Assembly: GCA_026826555.1 (NCBI GenBank)
Contig: JAKSZT010054308.1
Coordinates: forward strand, 5,350,131 to 5,414,130
Source: Tolypeutes matacus
Taxonomy: Eukaryota; Chordata; Mammalia; Cingulata; Chlamyphoridae
DNA: 64,000 nucleotides
Reading direction: 5' to 3'
Positions 48,750 through 61,195 of this stretch are shown piece by piece; positions within the stretch are counted from its first letter, which is position 1; each line of letters opens with the position of its first letter. Both the position numbers and the translations under genes were made by a program. The notes below the pieces were generated by a model. The model saw nothing but the letters and a program-made list of their open reading frames with translations, had not been told where the DNA came from and did not search any database.

Positions 48750-51700
48750 TCTCCGGCCACTTTTAAAACTGTATTTTTCTTGATTTGGCACTTGCTCAGT
48801 TACTGTAACCCTTTAACTAATTGTTTCCTGTAATTTTGAGGAAAATGACTGCCAGTTTTTGTTAGTTGTTCAAAGATTCTGTTGGGTAATGGCACCCTGG
48901 AATGTCTTATACCACTATCATGGTCAAGTGGAATTTTCAGTGTTCACATATTATCAACCTTAATTTATATTTTTAGACTATTGATACAAGGCAATATACC
49001 ACTCACAAACTTTAGGGGAAAAAAATTTAAACATTATAGTTCATTAAGAAAGAAATTGGTCAAAAAATAGAGCGGGCTATAAGAAGCAATGAAGAAGTTT
49101 AATTCAAGTATGAAGGTAAAGATTCCTAACATAGAAGAGAGATGATTATGTAAAGAAGTTCAAGCTTCTGGTTGTAACATGGTGCTCTAATTTAATCCTT
49201 TGAGTACCTGCCTGAACTCCAAATACATAACAGTGGAAGACAAAACATAAAATATAAAAAGTCATGTTTGGGGAAGCGGCTGTGGCTCAATCAGTAGGGC
49301 TCCTGTTTACCACATGGGAGGCCCCGGGTTTGGTTCCCGGGGCCTCCTGGTGAAGGCAAGCCCGCCTGCACGGCGTAGTTAGCTGACCCAGCGAGCACAA
49401 GCAGCAAGGGGGGGATAAATGAATAAATAAATAAAATCCTAAAAAAAAAAAAAAAAAGTCATGTTTGTCCTAAGAAAATAAGATAAAATTAGCATGGACC
49501 ATAAACAAAAACTCAAAGTGAAAAATGCAACTGAATGTAGGAAATTATAGAGGAAGGGTTATCAGGAGAAAGAAAGTTCAAGGTACAGAAAATAGCAAGT
49601 ACAGAGGCCCTGAGTTGGGACTGTTTTTGATTTGTTTGAGGAGCACCAACACTAAGGTGGCTAATGTGGATTCTGCAAGGAGAAGAGTGGTAGGAAGTTT
49701 TGCAGTATTAAACAGAATGTCCAAAAACATTTGGATGACATAAAGGTAGCATTGAAATAAAAGGAGAAAGAATAGATTATTTAATAAATAATAGTGTATA
49801 ATTTATATCTGTTTGAAAAAGTAAAGTTATATCCCTATCTCACATAGCTAAATTTTTGCAAAAAGTAAAGACATAAATATAAAACCAAAATTGTAGAAGT
49901 TAGATCCTTATCTCATATCAAAAATTTATACAATATATTGAGTGAATATAAAACAAAATTATGATAGTATTATAAGAAATTATAGGATAATCAAATATTT
50001 TTATAACAAAGTTACATGTTCTGAGATAAGATGACAGAAAGACAAGAATTCCAAAAGCCAAGAAAGAAAAAATTGAGAGATTTAGCTGCACAAAAACTAA
50101 ACTTCCATATCTTAAAGTTCATTTGAAACAAAAAAAGTAAAGTAAAAGATTGGAAAAAACATTTGCATCACATAAAATAGATAAATAGTAAAAATATATA
50201 ACATTCAGTAACTGATTCTAGAGAAGCCAGAAATTGACTGGGAGGTGTAATGAAAGAATTTTCTAGGGTGATGAAAATATTCTATATCATGATAGGCGTT
50301 TAAGTTATTTGGGTACCTGTATTTGCCAAACTGATGGAACCGTGCACATAAAATCTGTGCATTTCACAATATATAAATTGTAACTCAATAAATAGTTCCT
50401 GTAAAAGCTATGAAAAAAAGACAAATGATCACATAGAAAAATAAGCAAAGGCTAAACACAGGAAACATAAAATAAATACAAATTAAGAATGAATTTATGG
50501 CAAGATGCTCAACTGCACTAGTAATTTCAAATATATAAATTTAAATAACAAGGATGCCTTTTCCAGAAGAATTCATTCTCTCACACATTGTTGGTTGTTG
50601 TGTAAATTGATACAACCTTACTGGAGAGCAATTTAAATATTTAATAAAAACATCTAATGTGCATAATCTAAAATGTAGTAATCCCAGATTTACAAATTTA
50701 TCCTTCAGATAAACCAACAGGAGTGCATAAATATGATTATATAGTACATTTATTTTAGCACTGCTTAATAATATACAAACTTTGGAAGCCATTTTTATGT
50801 CTATTAATAGTGGAAAGGATTAAAATATATAACAATTATTACATATACAGCAGAATACAATGCAACCTTTTAAAATAGTATAAAATATCTACATACAGAC
50901 CTGAAAATATTTCATGATATACCTTTAAATAGGGATCTTTCTAAATATCTATATATTTACATTTATATATATGTGCTTGTTCAAAAAGAGAAACCTATCT
51001 GGAGAGCTACATGTTGAGTTCTTAACAATGGTTATACCTCATGGTATTAGCTTATAACTTTTTACTTTATATGATAAATAATTTTAATTTGTGAGAGTGG
51101 GAATGTGGTTATTTTAAAATTAAAATATAGACCCCAAATCATATTACCATATGTTTTCAAGAAGTTTATGAATAAAAGAAGAAAAAATATTCATAAAACT
51201 TCAAAAAGTTGCAACAAATACAGAATTTTGGATGTGATAGAACCTATAGAGATCATTTCTCATTTAAATGTAGGGCATTTAGATTTCCCTGGAAAATATT
51301 CCACTAAAATTGAATGTAGGCATAATTACTTTTTATATAACTTGATTTTAATCCTAATTTGGTAACAGTGACCCAAAATGCACTGAATCATGTATTTCAG
51401 GCAGAAACAGAATGGTCAGTGTAAATGAGCTGCCTAGGGTCTGTTCTGTCTGTGCTGAGAAAGGACTTGGACAAAATGGTGGACACAGCTCTCTCTGTGG
51501 AGCAGTTCTGCAAAATCACTAACCTTGGGTCCGTGCACTCTAAGTTTCATTGTTCATCTACCTTGAGAGCCCAAGTTCTTTTATCCTGCCCTGTTTCCTC
51601 TTGGGAAAAAAAAAGGAGTACAGTTTGACCAGTCCCCAAGGAATTGGGCTCCAGTAACACAGTCCTTCCCACTCCTGTATCCATGGTAGTCCTTTAGGAA

Positions 51701-51860
51701 GATCTCTTCAGGGCTTATGCTGACTGCACATCATGGAAGATTAAGGAATAATCTCAGGGAGAAAAAGCACCTGGGTGGGGTGTATTGGAAAGCTGGATGC
51801 CCCAGGATCTCTGAAGAGCATATTGGGTCTGAGGCTTGGGGTCAGGCATGGTTTTGAAAG
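48750..51860. other. FCRL1 3' flank
   Basis: AT-rich, with a SINE at 49256-49467, an ancient repeat fragment near 49540-49620 and little else I can name. Part of 51000-51880 is probably FCRL1 3' UTR, but no poly(A) site could be fixed. Confidence 0.45.
49256..49467 (+). repeat. DAS-type SINE, long form, with 15-bp target duplication
   Basis: GGGGAAGCGGCTGTGGCTCA head. AAAAAGTCATGTTTG at 49256-49270 and 49453-49467. Nearly identical in its whole length to the copy at 19630-19806, which suggests recent amplification. Confidence 0.92.
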
Positions 51861-51879
51861 AGCAGAATATTCCATATCT

Positions 51880-51951
51880 TTACATAACATCATCATAGTC
51901 CATATCAGTAGCGCTTGTCTTCTTCAGCTTAGAATAGATGGCTGAGGATAC
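51880..51951 (-). CDS. FCRL1: FCRL1 last coding exon
   Basis: Acceptor CTTCCAG. It reads VSSAIYSKLKK, then TSATDMDYDDVM and TAA at 51882-51880. Human FCRL1 ends VSLDIYSRLRK and ITDVDYEDAM. The match of the acidic DYDDVM end fixes both identity and stop. Confidence 0.92.
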   Translation of the reverse strand, partial: VSSAIYSKLKKTSATDMDYDDVM

Positions 51952-54900
51952 CTGGAAGCAAAGGCATACAGATAGTATTAGAGCAGAGGAGCAAGTAGAA
52001 CCTGCCTACCTCTAGTCCTCTTCCCCATTTAGGATGGGTGCATCCTCTCATGGCTCACCAGGCAGCACATAAATTAGAGCCTCTTTGAAGACTGTGGCCC
52101 AAGAGCAGCATTTTCAAAGGAGCTGCATCCCACTGGTAAGCTACAGAAATGCTTCTGATGAGCTGAAAAATGATCTAAACATACACGGCCTTCCTTCATT
52201 TTCACGGGCTGTTGTCAGGCAGTTCCATGGACTGTCATTTTTTTATTTTTAAAGAAACTTTAGATTACTAAATGTTACATAAAAAATAGAGGGGATTTCC
52301 ATATACCTCACCCCCTCTCCTTCCCACACTTTCCCACATTAACAGCATCTTTCATTAGTGTGGTACATTTGCTACAATTGGTAGACATATATTGAAGCAT
52401 TGCTACTAACCATAGACTACAGTTTACATTATATTTTATACTTTATCCCACACAATTTTATAAGTTTTGACAAAATGTATAATGGCCTGTATCTGTCATT
52501 GCAATGTCATGCAGGACAATTCCAATGTCCCAAAAATGTCCCCATGTTACACCTATTCTTCCCTCTCCTTTCCCTCAGAGCATCTGGTGGCCACTGCCTT
52601 TATATCAATGATACAAGTTCTTCTATTGCTAGAATAATAATAAGTCTATAATAGAATAATAATAAGACCACAGTGTGAACTGTGGTCTATGGTTGGTGGC
52701 AAGGCCCCAGGATGTGTAAGTCCATTGAGGGTGGTGGGCCACACTTGTGGGAGATGTTTGTGTGGGATGTGGTGGGAGATGTGGGAGGTGGGCAACATGG
52801 GAATCCCAGTGGGTTCCGTGTAATATTTTGGGTAATCCAAGCACCTCTTAAAATATATTTATATATATATATAAATAACATTTTTGTAAGCAAATGCACA
52901 TATATGCATATATATTTATATATCATTTTGCATGTTGGTATGTATTGTGAAAATTTTGATTTTTACCCACAATAAAAAAAAAGGAAAAAACAATAATAAT
53001 AAGTCTACTTTAGCCCATTGTTCATTCCCAAATCTTGAGGATTTTGGGATAGTGATGCCCACTCTGTTCCTGATTGAGAAGGGGCTTAGATCCCATGGGG
53101 CAGATGGATGCAACTGTTTTGCTTGCAGTTGCAGATACTCTTTGTTCTGGGGGATGGGCATTGTCCATCATCATCCTTTTGTTAGTTGTCCTGGGTGAGT
53201 TCAATGTACTGGAGAGTAGGTGTTACAACTCTGCTGAGATTCAGGGCTCAACCAGCATATGTATGAACAGACTGAAGATTTATGTCTCTGGGACATATAA
53301 TTAACAAGTATAGTGCTAATTCTAGGTTCAAATAAAAGGGCAGAAGACCCAGGAGTAGGGAAATTTTAAATGAGTCTACCTCTGCTACATTGGGGAGCAT
53401 ATATTCCAAAGTAAGGCCCACTGACAGGGTGCCAAATTCCCGAGATTGTCTGCCCTGCTTATAGTGTATAGATGTCTCTAGAGCCCTCAGGAACCCTGTT
53501 GTTTGAAGCACTGTTTACTGTGGCGGTCAATAAGATCCTGCTGAGACATGCATAAGCATAACCTCTGGAATGCCCTCTCAACTCACTTTGAAATCTCTTA
53601 GCCATAAAAACTCATTTGTATTTAGTATTTCTCTCTTTTGGTCAAAGTCTTTTTCCAGATGCATCACTAATTGGGACTTGATAATAATCCCTTAGTGCCA
53701 GGGAGGCTCATGCCTGGGAGTCATGTCCTACACCAGGGAGAAGGTATTTGGACTGCCACTTTTTAAAGGTTGTTAGAATTTTACATTCATAAACCAAATT
53801 TAGGTGACACTGGAGTTTACCAAGGGCTTGAATTCTTTTCTGGGATATCTGGCTGTAGATAAAACTGCAAAATACCTACTGCCCTTGTACATAATCACAG
53901 AGCTGGAATACTGCAATTTTCAGAAAATATTTTTGTATCATCAGTGATATATTGAGTTGTTTAAGGTTTACAAATTACTGATTTTTAATGACACAAGTCA
54001 CTAGTAGTTGAGCTTCATTCAATATTAATTTAGTTTGCTTTGGATTGTTTAATCTTATAGACAGAGCAATGTATGTATTGTTTGACAGTATTTCAGGTAA
54101 AAGATTTTCAAATAAATGGGCTTTTTAGACTAAGTATGCACTATGGTCCAATTATAAATCATCTAGATGCCTATTGCTAAAATAAATATATAGGGAAGCC
54201 TCCACAATTTCCATTAACAGTGAGAATCTGCTGTTATAACTGATTCTTTTTTTTTTACCCTTATTGTATGGGGAGATAGAAAAGGAGGTGAACCATTGGA
54301 GTCTTTTGTTTTTCTTATATGGCTATAATTTTCAAAGTTTGAGAACCAATTCCCAGCAGAAAGAGAGAAAGCACATGGAGGAAAGCAAAAAAAAAAAAAA
54401 AAGAAAAAAGAAAAAGACTCTAACTCACCTTATCCTCAATAAGTGTCCTCGGGGGTTCTGCTGTGGAGAAAAAGGCAAGTGCTGTAAGGCTCCACTTATA
54501 TGTAAAGTCTTTCCCCAAGCAAGCATTAGTAATGGCTTCTTCCTCTCCCATCAGATTCCTGTGGGTTGGTTTCCATTAATATATTCTGTCTCACTATTTT
54601 GCCTATTGAAAAAAAGTATTCCCTTACTGTACAGAAGTAAATCAGCAGCCCAGGAGTGGAGAATGGGCCCTTCCTGCCATAGAAGGGGATATTTATACCA
54701 CTCAGCTTTGCTGGGCCCATCACATGTGGGATGGGACAACAGCAAGATAACTAAGCAGCTGTGATGGGATGCTACAGGGAGGGGTGGGACTATTCAAAGG
54801 GGATGGGCAGAAGCTACTGACTTAGATGCTGCTGTAGGACTGGGGAGTGAGACATAAATAGGCCAAGTTAGCATCAGTACTTGGGGCTCTTTGCGACAGC

Positions 54901-57762
54901 TTCCAGACCAAAGGTCAGTCTTCAAATAGTACAGTAATGTTCACAGTCAGCTCCAACGGTAGAGACAGCAACTCTGAGGATCACTGCCATACTGCCATGC
55001 ACAGCCATTGATTGTCCTCTTGGTTCCAGGAAAGATAATGTCAGTGACAAATTCACTCCCCCATGCCTCACCTGCTGTTGGTTCTTCTTCCTGCTGGACA
55101 CAGTACACCAAAGAATAAACCTCATCCCCACTTACAATGTTCACTGAAAGAGAAGAAAGGAGGTATCATGACAGTCCTTTCTTCCTGCCATTTAACTTAT
55201 TCCATACCTATCCACTCATCACAGCCATGAAGACAGATGAGTTATTTATTTGTAAAGGTGGCTGGCACATAGCAGGGTCATGTTTGGCTAGCACATGTCA
55301 CTCTGTTGCCCCTTCCCCAGCTCTCTCTACCCACTTTGGGCCAGGTCTTTTGGGAAGCCTCACCATTTTCGTATACAGGCTGTAGCTGCACTGAGGAAGG
55401 TGTGTTGCGGTAAATGAATTCTTGGGGTACAGGACTGGGAGGGCTTCTGTAAACACAGAAACACATGTTATCTTTCTGGGTCAGCACCCAGTATCCCAGA
55501 TATCCCAGATATAACTATCTGGCATAATGAGTGAGACATTGAGGAGAGAACCTTGTTAGAAAGGGCCCGAGTTGGGAAGCGGCTGTGGCTCAATTGGTTG
55601 GCCTCCCGTTTACCATATGGGAAGCCCTGGGCCCGGTTCCGGATTTAAATTAATTAGTTAATATATTAAATCTAAAACAAGAGAAATAGCAAGTGAATGT
55701 TCAAAGTTATCAGTGGGAGAATTCTGGAGTGACAGTTTAGATATAATAAGATATGAAAAAAAGTACACAAGAGAGGACAAGTCAAATGTTTAAAATGAAT
55801 TTTTCTGAATTATCAGCACACACAGAGAAGGCAGAGGTCTCACCTGAGTGGATCCCTGGCAGAACGTTTTCCTGCAAGTCAAACAAATGAGCACACATGT
55901 CAATGGAGGGAGCCTTCTTTCTCAGCACCTTCCTACATCCTTCTGCAGGGAATGTGTCTTGTGTCAGCTTATCCATAGCTGGAACCCAGTGTGTGCCAGA
56001 TGATATCTTGCTTTTTTTTTTTCCCCTTAGGGTAGGCAAGGGAGTAAAGAGTTTATTAAGAAGAAAAGTAAAAATGATATTAGTACACAATCCAAGACAT
56101 GGATTGTGGGCATGCTTACAGGGTAAGGTGAGCATGTGGGGTCCCAAGTTAGGCCTTTTTTAAAGCAGTTCCTCCTCTCCCTTCCTAATGTTGGGGAGGG
56201 CACCAGCTGTTTGCTTTTTTGATTGGTTGTTTTATGATCCTTGCCTGTTAGCTCTCAGGGGACCAATGGGAAGTCTTTTGTTTGGAGGTATCCAGGGCTT
56301 CCCCTTGACCTCAGAAAGAGTTCCAAATGGGGTCTCATGGGGAGGGTCTTGATGGAGTCTCTCTGGCTTTGTCCTTAGTAGCAGGGGGTTTCCAGGCAGG
56401 GTCCCATAGCCATGTTCTCAGCCAGCCATGTTCTCTGCTGGGTCCCAGCTGTAACAAGATGTCTTGCTTCATCTTCCTTCATTCCCTATACTAACCTGCC
56501 TCAACTCTCCCCTCATTCTTAAGAGGGATCTGAAGGGCTATGGTCATTGTTCTGTAACTGCTTCCTGCTGGTTATGGGGAATAGGCTGTGCCTGACAGAC
56601 TGTGAAACTGTCTTGCTATTCTATTGAGGCTGAGGGAAGATGGATCCAACACTGTGGTTAGAACTGGCTGAAATCCCCGCATGACTAATATCTTGTTCTC
56701 TTTGTCTCCTGGCTTGGCTTGCCAAATATGTTAGCAGAATGCTCTGGTTTCTGGGTGTCTAGGTTCTTGGCTATGTCATATAAAAGAATTTAAGGACATG
56801 CCATAGGGTAGGCAAGAGAGTAAAGAGTTTATTAAGAAACAAGAAAACTAGAAATGAGATAAGTACAAAATCTGAGACATGGATTGCATGCTATAGGATG
56901 AGGCGTGCCTCTTGCTGATAATTTAATTTAAGCAGAGCTTTTATTTCACAGATTAGGAGACAAGTGAGCCTCCCAAAGCCACAAATCCAATTAATAACAG
57001 AGCTAGAAATGGAACCCAAATCTCTGAACTGTCAAGTTAATTGTATTTTTTCTTTCTGTTTCTGCAACTGCACCACCTAATTTCATCATGACAAGAATCC
57101 CTGGAGGCAAGGGTTCCACAGCCATCTTATAGATGAGGTGAGATGCCCAAAAAGCTTGGAATTTAAATAAGAATCTCACATTGTCCTCTCTTGCCCAGCC
57201 TCCAACTTGCTCAGTAGAGAAGAGGAGACTAAGGTTAAATAAACAAATAAGTAATTACCAGTTGTGATAAAGTATGAAGTTAAAGAACTTGGTACTCTGA
57301 TGAAGAATAGTAGAAAAGAACAATTGAAGTTATGTGGCCAGGTGAAGCCTCTGTGAGGAAATGACATTTAAGTTGAAAATTGAGAAAGATCCAGCAATGA
57401 TTAGAAGGTATGGATGATTGAACTAGCATTGCTAGGAGAAGAAAAAGCATGAGGCATTTCATCCTCAGGTAAATAAGAACTTGATGCATTGTCTTTAGAA
57501 TTGGGAGATGGTCAACATAGCTGGAGCTCTGTACTGTATTGCTCTTTTAGTGGCTGATTAATTATTTTAAATAGTTATATTTTTGTGTAAAATATTAAAT
57601 CAGAGAAGCACAAGGTATCAATTGAACAGTAACAGATAGCACATGGGGATAGGGACTACTGAAAGCATTGTGTTATTTTAATAAGTACAGTTCCTACTCA
57701 CTGGACGGTTGTGAACAGACCTGTAGGCAGGGTGGCTAGCAGGATATAACCATATTTTATGT

Positions 57763-57794
<32 letters not shown>

Positions 57795-59024
57795 TATCCA
57801 GCCTATTTCAGTGAAAATGAAGGTCACAGTAACAGAATCCTAATCTCTATAAATACTAACCTTTTTTTCTCTTGAGCCAGTAGCAAAATAATAGAGCCAC
57901 AGTGGTGGTGCAAAAGATGCCAAGCAGTACCTCCAGGACTCCAGAAGTAAGAAAGTCTCTTCTCTCCTCGGGAGGCACTGAGGAGAGAGACCTGTGTGTG
58001 AGCCCCAAGGGAAGGGCTGGGGCCTCGGAGTGGAGAACTTGGGGTGGGTTGCAGTCCCAAGTCTGCACTTCCCAGGGGGCATTTACTTGCATATCTAAGG
58101 GCTTGTAACCTAACATGTTGATGAAAGGAGAAAGACATCCAGCCTTTGTGTCCTCTGTACCCCTTAGATTCATGGCCCAAGATAGCACCAACTACAGAAG
58201 CCCCACCTTTGGTATTAAATCCCTGGAAGCATTGTGGCCTCCACGAAACCCTCCCAGGGTACTGGAAAAGAGACGTTGACTAAGACTGGTCTATAGTCTG
58301 AGCGGTACCTCTGACGTTGAGTGTCACCTCCTCACTACGCTGGGCCTCCAGGCCATTGGAGGCCTCACAGGAGTAGTTTCCAGAATGTTCTGTAGTCAGG
58401 GAGAGGTTGAAGGATGCTCCTCCTCCAGAAAGGGTCGAGCTGCTCTCCAAGGTGACATTCTCATGATAAAACCGGTATAGGATCGGGGGAGAGCCTCTCT
58501 GGGCCTCACAGTGAAGCTCCACCATGTCCCCCACCACAGCCTGGGCCCCCAGGACCCTGAGGGTGAGGACAGGGCGAGACACTGGAACTGACAGAGACAG
58601 TGGGGCAGTCAGAGGGGGACTCTGATGATACAACTGACTCCTAATCCCTGCCCACAGAGGCTCAGCTCCATTTCAACTTCTTGTTCAGGGAGACGGTTGA
58701 GACCTGCTGACGGAGATGAAGAGGAGTAGAACTTACTTCTGACAGTGATGCTCACCAGCCCACTGAGACTGAGACCATAGCCATTGTCAGCTGCACAGTA
58801 ATATCTCTCAGCATCGCTCTGCCTTGCAGTAAGGATCTCAAACTCTGCTGTCAGGGAACGCTGGGTCTTTGTTCCCAGGTTTAAACCCAGGGCCCCTTTG
58901 TACCAGAGGAAGGTGATGTCGCCTGTGCCTTTAGTAGCTGAGCAGACAAGGACCAGCTTCTTTCCCTCCATCACCTGTCCCTCTGGGGGCCGTGTCTTCA
59001 AGGTCACGTCAGAGACGGGGACTC
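51880..59024 (-). CDS. FCRL1: Fc receptor-like 1 (FCRL1), 5'-incomplete in window
   Basis: Type I B-cell receptor of the FCRL family, described in human as an activating B-cell co-receptor with ITAM-like tyrosines. Exons: 58737-59024, 58309-58587, 57861-57977, 55844-55871, 55364-55446, 55072-55143, 54429-54460 and 51880-51951, together 971 bp. All have GT-AG borders and compatible phases. They encode Ig domain 2, Ig domain 3, the transmembrane segment and the whole tail to TAA. Human FCRL1 matches include GDITFLWYKGA, LVSITVR, VALLFCY, SGDEVYSL and a C-terminus of the TDVDYEDAM type. The first Ig exon at 61674-61932 is eroded and no signal-peptide exon was recognised. The gene may therefore make a two-Ig-domain receptor: all Ig exons are phase 1-1, so skipping keeps the frame. 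Confidence 0.9.
52240..53750 (-). mobile_element. L1-related dispersed repeat in FCRL1 intron
   Basis: Reverse copy of the family at 34341-35503: CATCTTTCATTAGTGTGGTA, CTGGTGGCCACTGCC, GATCCCATGGGGCAGATGGA and GGGAGGCTCATGCCTGGGAG. It extends further than the 34-kb copy at its 5' side (CAGGGAGAAGGTATTTGGAC) and is interrupted at about 52645-52990. Confidence 0.7.
52629..53006 (+). mobile_element. Same-family 3' fragment inserted in opposite orientation, with target duplication
   Basis: AATAATAATAAGTCTA occurs on both sides, near 52613-52640 and 52990-53007. The insert reads GGCAAGGCCCCAGGATGTGT, GGGAGATGTTTGTGTGGGAT and a TATA/AT-rich tail, like the plus copy at 11390-11570. Confidence 0.6.
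54429..54460 (-). CDS. FCRL1: FCRL1 32-bp cytoplasmic exon
   Basis: Acceptor TCCACAG and donor GTGAGT. It reads AEPPRTLIEDK across the joint and ends in phase 0; human FCRL1 has AETLGTHMEDK. It is the counterpart of the 32-bp FCRL2 exon at 7121-7152. Confidence 0.88.
55072..55143 (-). CDS. FCRL1: FCRL1 72-bp cytoplasmic exon
   Basis: Acceptor TTTCAG and donor GTGAGG. It reads VNIVSGDEVYSLVYCVQQEE then EPTA. Human FCRL1 has VNVVSGDEVYSLAYYNQPEQ. EVYSLVY gives a YxxV-type and a second tyrosine. Confidence 0.9.
55364..55446 (-). CDS. FCRL1: FCRL1 83-bp cytoplasmic exon
   Basis: Acceptor TTTACAG and donor GTGAGG. It reads RSPPSPVPQEFIYRNTPSS, then VQLQPVYEN and V across the joint. Both tyrosines of the human segment (PQEFTYLNSPTP, LQPIYENV) are kept, in contrast to FCRL2 exon 9. 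Confidence 0.9.
55573..55675 (+). repeat. Truncated DAS-type SINE in FCRL1 intron
   Basis: GGGAAGCGGCTGTGGCTCAA head, cut after CCCGGTTCCGG and followed by an AT tail. Confidence 0.8.
55844..55871 (-). CDS. FCRL1: FCRL1 28-bp cytoplasmic exon
   Basis: Acceptor TTGCAG and donor GTGAGA. It reads GKRSARDPL plus two bases; human FCRL1 has GRRSARDPLR. Confidence 0.9.
56024..56910 (-). mobile_element. Two partial endogenous retrovirus LTR copies in FCRL1 intron
   Basis: GGGTAGGCAAGGGAGTAAAG at 56030 and GGGTAGGCAAGAGAGTAAAG near 56806 are each the reverse of the poly(A) region of the LTR at 41162-41610. The right copy also keeps the end region (GGTTCTTGGCTATGTCATAT). No viral coding sequence lies between them. 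Confidence 0.6.
57763..57796. repeat. (TA)n microsatellite
   Basis: An alternating TA run, 65 bp from the FCRL1 transmembrane exon donor side. Confidence 0.9.
57861..57977 (-). CDS. FCRL1: FCRL1 transmembrane exon
   Basis: A 117-bp exon, the same size as the FCRL2 transmembrane exon. It reads VPPEERRDFLTSGVLEVLLG, then IFCTTTVALLFCYWLKRKK. Human FCRL1 has LTSGVIEGLL and TVALLFCYGLKRK. The donor is GTTAGT. Confidence 0.92.
58309..58587 (-). CDS. FCRL1: FCRL1 Ig domain 3 exon (membrane-proximal)
   Basis: A 279-bp phase 1-1 exon, acceptor CTGTCAG, donor GTACCG. It carries [20 protein letters not shown], then [20 protein letters not shown] and EEVTLNVR. It is highly similar to FCRL2 exon 6 at 21620-21898, as expected for this conserved domain. 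Confidence 0.93.
58737..59024 (-). CDS. FCRL1: FCRL1 Ig domain 2 exon
   Basis: A 288-bp phase 1-1 exon, acceptor CACGCAG, donor GTAAGT. It reads VPVSDVTLKT, GQVMEGKKLVLVCSATKGTG, DITFLWYKGALGLNL, then YYCAADNGYG and GLVSITVR. The DITFLWYKGA-GLNL and SGLVSITVR stretches are diagnostic for FCRL1 against other FCRLs. Confidence 0.93.
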
Positions 59025-59319
59025 CTGCGTGAATAGAAGATGGCATGGGTGGATCCTCAGTAGAGAAGATTTCAGGGGCAGGAAGTGGGTGTGACCAGTC
59101 CTGAAAGCAAAGGCCTTGGGTAAAGTTTGTGATTTATACCACTTAAAGGGGGAAAACAAGGCCTCTGCTGATATGGAATGGGCAATGGCTGGTTGGCATG
59201 GTAGAGTAAGAAGACAGAGTAGTATTGCGACACAGGATGTAGCATTACCATTTCCTCCCCAAGACAATGTGACTCCCAGGTCCTTCAGCTCCCAAACTCC
59301 TATTTTTCAAAGCACAGTA

Positions 59320-59810
59320 GTGTAGTGGTTACAAGCCCATTGTGCAAATCAAACTGCTTGGGTGTGAAGGTTGTTTCCAACTCTTACTTGCTATGTGTCC
59401 TTGATCAAATTATTTAAGTTCTCTGAGACTCAGTTTCCCACAAGGTCATTTCAACAAATGTTGCTGAAACAACTGGGCATCCACATGCAAAAAAAAATTT
59501 AATCTAGATGCAGACCTTACATCTTTCACAATAATTAACTTGAAATGGATTATAGAGCTAAATGTACAACACAAAACTATACAACTCTAGAAGATAGCAT
59601 ATGAGAAATCTAGGTGACCTTGGGCTTGGCAATGACTTGTTAACTACAACATCATGAAAGAAAAAAATGGTAAGCTGGACTTCATGAAAGTTTACCATCT
59701 GTAAAATGGAGATGGTAATGACAGTTAACTCATACAGTTATGAGGATTCAATTAGTGAGCACTAGAGTAAGGCCTGTTGCACTTAACTGTTCATGAAGGT
59801 AGCTATCATT
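59320..59810 (+). repeat. MIR split by an L1 fragment
   Basis: MIR 5' part at 59320-59440 (GTAGTGGTTACAAGCC, CTCAGTTTCCC) and 3' part at 59695-59810 (CTGTAAAATGGAGATGGTAA). Between them is L1 ORF2-end wording (CAACAAATGTTGCTGAAACA, GAAGATAGCATATGAGAAAT). Confidence 0.7.
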
Positions 59811-59989
59811 TTTTTTTTTTTTTTTTTGCTGTTGTGATCTGTTTTCACCAGTGCTGAGTTTTGAGCAAATCTGGGAAAGCTCAGCCTTCTGGAGGTATTA
59901 GACATTTGTTTTATGGCACAATGTATACATCTTCATCTGAGAATGAGAGAGTGTCAACGCTGACATTAAACAACATGGTTCAGGATAAC

Positions 59990-61195
59990 AAATACTCTCT
60001 TTTCTTTTTATCTTTCAAAACAAGCCCAACTACTGGGAATATATTTAGAACTGAAAGCAAGGATGTGAACAGACATTTACACACTGATGTTCATAGCGTC
60101 ATTTTTCATAATTGCTAAAAGATGGAAACAACCCAAGTGTCCCTCAACCAATGAATGGATAAACAAAATGTAGTATATACATACGATGGAATACTATTCA
60201 GCTGAAAGAAGAGAGGAAGTCAGGATGTGTAAGACAACATGGATGAAATTTGGGGACATTATGATGAGTGAAATAAGTCAGACACAAAAGGACAAATATT
60301 GTATGGTCTCACTGATATGAATTAAACATGATGAGTAAACTTTTGGAGGTAAACACTAGAGTATAGGTCACTAAGATATAAAATGTGGATTGGGAAGGGG
60401 GAGCTGATGCTTAATGTATGTAGAATTTTTAATAAGGTTGATTGGAAATATATGGAAATGAGTGAGTACGACCAGCACTGCTGAGTTATAAATGTGATTG
60501 TGGCTGAAAGGGGTAGTATAGGGATGTAAATTCCAATTCAAAAACAGCTAGAGGATAATCTAGGGACCATATAACTTAATGATTTTGGTGGTGGATGAGG
60601 ATTGTGGTTAATAGTACAAACACAAGAATGTTCTGTTACAAGGTGTTAAGAATATGGTGATACATGGAAAAAATACAACTAGAGTAACTTATGGACTATA
60701 GTTAATGGTAATATTGTAATATTTTTGCAGCAGTGGCAAAGAAGACTATATCAATTCTAAGGGTCAACCATAAGGGGCTAAAAGGGGACTTGGGATTTTT
60801 TCTTTTGGAGTAATGAAAATGCTCTAAAGTAGATTGAGGTGATGACAGCACAACTTTGTGATGAAACTGAAAGCCACTGAATGTACACTTTGGATGGATT
60901 GTACGAGGGTAGGACTATATAACACAGTGAACCCTGTGGTGGATGATGGACTATGGTTAACAGTACAAATATGAGGATGTTCTCTCATGAACTATAACAA
61001 ATATACAATACTAATACATGGTGTTAATAAAAGGGTGGTATGGACTACAGTTAGCAGTAATATTTTGGCATGTTCTTTCATCATTTGTTACAAATATTCC
61101 ACAATGCAAGGTGTTGGTGGTGAGGCGATGTATGGGAATCCTGTATGGTATGCAGGATTGTTTTGTCAACTCACAGTTTCTCTAACTAAAAAAAA
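59990..61195 (+). mobile_element. L1 3' end and UTR in FCRL1 5' intron
   Basis: Reads AAAAGATGGAAACAACCCAA, GGAATACTATTCAGCTGAAA and GAAATAAGTCAGACACAAAA, then a long 3' UTR ending GTATGGGAATCCTGTATGG. Confidence 0.8.

Noticed and set aside
54264..54764. 166-codon plus-strand frame
   Set aside because: Antisense across the FCRL1 32-bp exon, with a lysine run from a poly(A) tract; no recognisable domain.
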